Shown here one piece after another: positions 5,370 to 8,095 of a stretch of 8,095 nt of DNA. Position 1 is the first letter of the stretch; every line of letters begins with the position of its first letter. Below the pieces are notes generated by a model. The model made no database searches and was not told where the DNA came from. It worked only from the letters and a program-made list of their open reading frames with translations. Origin of the DNA: Candidatus Chloroheliales bacterium (GTDB lineage: Bacteria > Chloroflexota > Chloroflexia > QHBQ01); the NCBI GenBank assembly GCA_003243865.1, contig QHBQ01000027.1:1-8095 (forward strand). The letters are read 5' to 3'. A program made the position numbers and the translations under genes.

Positions 5370-8095
5370 CCCGGCTGCCGTCAACCCCCGCGAGCTTGTG
5401 CTGAAGGTCGCAGAACCCACCCCCGAAGCCATCCAGCTAATTGCCCGATATGATGAGTTCATCACTGCGCTATGCGAAGGGCGCGCATATCAAGAAGCCG
5501 CCATCCGCCAGATGCTCTACTATCTGCTGGGCGGCAGCACCCGCAACCCCGATGGCAGCTACAACTTCCAGAGCCACTACTCCGACCTCAGCGCACTAGC
5601 CGATGAGAACTGGCAGGCCAACCCGCGCATCCAGCAGCGTTACCCCGACCGCAACGATTACCACAAATCGCTACAGCTTGCCACCCAGGACAAGAAGAGC
5701 AAGCAGTGGCACAGCGGCAAGCTGTACGCCACGCTCGACCTCGCCACCGGCACCGGCAAGAGCTACCTGCTGTACGGCCTTGCTCAAATCATGCTCGACC
5801 TCGGCGCGGTGGACAACGTGTTGTTGGTCTGCCCCAACCTGATAATATTTGACGGTCTGAGCGACAAGTTCAAGCGGCTTAATGCCCGTAGTGATCTGCG
5901 CCGCCTGCTCCCTCACCAGACCACCCCCGCCATCCGTGACGCGCAGGTGGAGTTCGCCCCCTACGACATCTGTATCACCAACATCCATAAGACCTACAAA
6001 GATGTAAAGTCAGCAATTGAGACCAGCTTGAAGCAGAGCGGGCAGCGTACTCTGGTGCTGAACGATGAAGTTCACCATATCGCTGGCACCCTCTGGCAAC
6101 ATTTTCTGCTTGACTATCCCTTTCGCTATGTAGTGGGTGTAACGGGCACCGCCTACCGGGGCAGCAGCAAGGAGAAAGCTGACGAATACTTCACCGACGT
6201 AATATACCGCTACGACCTGCTAACTGCGATCCGCGAAGGCCACATCAAGGCGGTGCGCTATGTGAGCAAAGCGCCGAAGAAGAACGAAGCCGCTGCCCGC
6301 TGGGCTGGTATAATTGACAACCACGAGCGGGTAAAGGCTGACCTCGATAAACTTGGCCTGCTTATCCGACCCGTCACCATCATAGTCACCTATCATATTG
6401 ACAAATGCCGGGCAGTTGCCAACGAGCTAATCGAACACCTAGCCCGCCCGGTTGGCGCCGACCGTGCCGCGATTGAGAAATCGGTGCTGGTGGTGAACTC
6501 AGCGCCGGAAAACGACCAAGATGTGCGTGACTTGCAGGAAGTAGACGAATATGCCAGCGCCCGCCGTGTAGAGTGGATAGTCTCAGTTTCGATGCTGACC
6601 GAAGGCTGGGATGCCAAGAACGTGTTTCAAATTGTGCCGGACGAAGAGCGGGCTTTCAGTTCCAAGCTGCTCATCGCCCAGGTGGTGGGGCGCGGCCTGC
6701 GCCTGCCTGCGGGCCTCGAAACCCGCGATGCGACCCTCACGGTGTTTAACCATCCCCGCTACAGCGAAGTGATGCGCAGCATAGGCGCAACCGACACTAT
6801 CACCGCGGAAGCCCCACCAGCCAACGATGCGCTAGCCACCAACCTGGCCGCAGCGGTTGAAGCCGCCACTGATGAACCTGTCGCCAACCTACTTGCCGCT
6901 ATTGATGAAAAGGCAGTGGAACTCGGTATTGACCGCAAGGAAGTAGTTAGCCATCCGGTTATGACCCCACCACGGGCCGCATATCATTTTGACCTGCACA
7001 ACCTCAAATATCAGGTGGCAGAAGATAGCGAAACAGTAGTAGGCGCAGAAGGCAAAGCCGAACTGCCCAAACTTAACTTCAGCACCTACGTGCCAATCAA
7101 ACCAAGCGAGTTCGATTATGCCCGCTATGAGGGTCCCGCGGTCAAAGAAGACCGCCAATTGGTACGTTCCGAAGCGGACGACGTGACCCACACGATAGCG
7201 GATACCGTGCAAGGTATGCTGGCCGCCTTGCGTGCCGACCCGCCGCCAAAACCAGAAGTCCTCGCCCACTACGATGAAGCCCATCTCATCACCATGCTGG
7301 TCGCGGCATTGAAGGAAGTTGGCAACCCAGGCGGGCCGGTTAGCGACGCCCATTATAATGACTGTCTCAGGCAGATAGACGAGCTACGCCCCCGGCCTAC
7401 ATACCAGCGGATACGTAGGCGGCGGGTTGCTACTGATTGGGAACTGGTTAGCACCACCAGCGATAACCTCGTGCAGAAGCGCGGCCTCGATTACTTCCAC
7501 ACTACCGCTACGCTGTTCTACGACCCCCACAGCCTCAGCCTGACCGAGCCGGATTACCGCACCGATTTGCAAACTTTGCTCGACCAGAAGGCGGCGGGCG
7601 AGAATGTACACTGCGAACGCATGTTTCCCACCGACTTCCTCAGCCCGGTGAATGTTGTAATCAGCGGCTCCAAGCCGGAGCGCGACCTACTCTATAGCCT
7701 TGCCGTCCCCGCCCTCAACGAGCTACCCGCTTGTGTTCAAGCGTGGATTAAATCAGCAGATACCAGGTTCTACACCATTCCCTATGACCGCCCCGCTGGT
7801 TACAAAGGCAGTGATGATGCCGGGTTCAACCCCGACCTGTTCATCAAGCTGGATTTGAACGGTCAGCCCGTGATGCTGGTCATCGAGATAAAGGACGACG
7901 AGAAGGCAGTGGATAGGGAGAACAAGGCGATCAACGTTGCCAAGCTCGATGCGGCTCAGGACCACTTCGAGACAATCAATAAGCGTCTGAAGGTGGAAGC
8001 AGGCAATGGCGAACACTCGCTGCAATATATCTTTCTCTTTCTATCGCCTGCCAGCTACAAAGACTTCTTCACTGTCCTCCACCGATGCGACCTTG
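5353..8095 (+). CDS. res: Type III restriction endonuclease subunit (Res), helicase plus PD-ExK nuclease; 3' end beyond the window
   Basis: ATP-dependent superfamily 2 helicase-nuclease that works with Mod to cut unmethylated DNA near the recognition site. The frame stays open for 914 codons to the window edge. Visible motifs: Walker A TGTGKS (132-137), Walker B NDEVHH (237-242), motif III VTGTAY (263-268), a second RecA-like domain with [10 protein letters not shown] (343-352), motif [15 protein letters not shown] (411-424), and arginine-finger motif [10 protein letters not shown] (443-450). Near the C-terminus NPDLFI (826-831) and VIEIKDD (843-849) give the PD...ExK nuclease: Asp828, Glu845, Lys847. 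Type III Res proteins are usually about 900-1000 residues, so little is missing. The start is GTG at 5353 with GGAGAG at 5343-5348, inside the end of mod. A later start would be harder to justify because the spacing is ideal. All key residues look intact, so I expect an active enzyme. Confidence 0.93.
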   Translation, partial: MAKKTNPAAVNPRELVLKVAEPTPEAIQLIARYDEFITALCEGRAYQEAAIRQMLYYLLGGSTRNPDGSYNFQSHYSDLSALADENWQANPRIQQRYPDRNDYHKSLQLATQDKKSKQWHSGKLYATLDLATGTGKSYLLYGLAQIMLDLGAVDNVLLVCPNLIIFDGLSDKFKRLNARSDLRRLLPHQTTPAIRDAQVEFAPYDICITNIHKTYKDVKSAIETSLKQSGQRTLVLNDEVHHIAGTLWQHFLLDYPFRYVVGVTGTAYRGSSKEKADEYFTDVIYRYDLLTAIREGHIKAVRYVSKAPKKNEAAARWAGIIDNHERVKADLDKLGLLIRPVTIIVTYHIDKCRAVANELIEHLARPVGADRAAIEKSVLVVNSAPENDQDVRDLQEVDEYASARRVEWIVSVSMLTEGWDAKNVFQIVPDEERAFSSKLLIAQVVGRGLRLPAGLETRDATLTVFNHPRYSEVMRSIGATDTITAEAPPANDALATNLAAAVEAATDEPVANLLAAIDEKAVELGIDRKEVVSHPVMTPPRAAYHFDLHNLKYQVAEDSETVVGAEGKAELPKLNFSTYVPIKPSEFDYARYEGPAVKEDRQLVRSEADDVTHTIADTVQGMLAALRADPPPKPEVLAHYDEAHLITMLVAALKEVGNPGGPVSDAHYNDCLRQIDELRPRPTYQRIRRRRVATDWELVSTTSDNLVQKRGLDYFHTTATLFYDPHSLSLTEPDYRTDLQTLLDQKAAGENVHCERMFPTDFLSPVNVVISGSKPERDLLYSLAVPALNELPACVQAWIKSADTRFYTIPYDRPAGYKGSDDAGFNPDLFIKLDLNGQPVMLVIEIKDDEKAVDRENKAINVAKLDAAQDHFETINKRLKVEAGNGEHSLQYIFLFLSPASYKDFFTVLHRCDL

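Noticed and set aside
4290..5465. 391-codon open frame on the minus strand opposite mod
   Set aside because: High-GC antisense shadow: the plus strand here has clear Mod sequence, and the minus frame is rich in V, G and Q with no domain.

Overview
The window looks like accessory DNA from a GC-rich bacterial chromosome. Coding regions are roughly 60% G+C by hand count, start codons and Shine-Dalgarno sites are bacterial, and the intergenic DNA is full of palindromic and heptameric repeats. The tandem DUF4491 membrane genes and the GTAGGGGCG-type and CAATCTA-type repeats fit a member of Chloroflexota, but this taxonomic guess rests on general impression and is only moderately likely. There is no rRNA, tRNA, CRISPR array or recognisable transposase.

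Left part (1-1120): a gene-poor repeat region. A tandem array of G-rich palindromic units (214-499) leads directly into a small DUF559-family nuclease gene (513-896). Copies of the same palindrome in the opposite orientation (909-1116) follow it. The nuclease therefore sits between inverted copies of one repeat family, which suggests a repeat-associated mobile or domesticated unit.

Middle (1148-2049): two translationally coupled small membrane-protein genes, both of the DUF4491 type. The first has an added four-cysteine tail. The second has a 14-bp tandem repeat in its first codons and a different heptamer array just after its stop.

Repeat desert (2050-3017): a second copy of the G-rich composite repeat, six copies of a 22-23 bp imperfect palindrome beginning GTAGGGGCG, a 65-bp-period duplication, and a 266-bp MITE-like element with long terminal inverted repeats and internal hairpins. 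No credible gene was seen here.

Right part (3018-8095): a Type III restriction-modification operon. A near-consensus extended -10 promoter is followed immediately by a perfect 16-bp palindrome, a probable operator. Then come mod (3249-5369), a beta-class DNA methyltransferase, and res (5353 to beyond the window end), a superfamily 2 helicase with a C-terminal PD-ExK nuclease. The two genes overlap by 17 bp and both start with GTG. Mod methylates host sites; Mod and Res together form the DNA-translocating or sliding restriction enzyme that cuts unmodified invading DNA. The target-recognition segment of mod is clearly more AT-rich than its flanks, a sign of cassette exchange and therefore of changed specificity.

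I found no wholly new multi-gene system. The best leads are the nuclease embedded in its own repeat family, the tandem DUF4491 pair with repeats at both ends of the second gene, the MITE-like element, and the operator plus mosaic specificity domain of the restriction operon.
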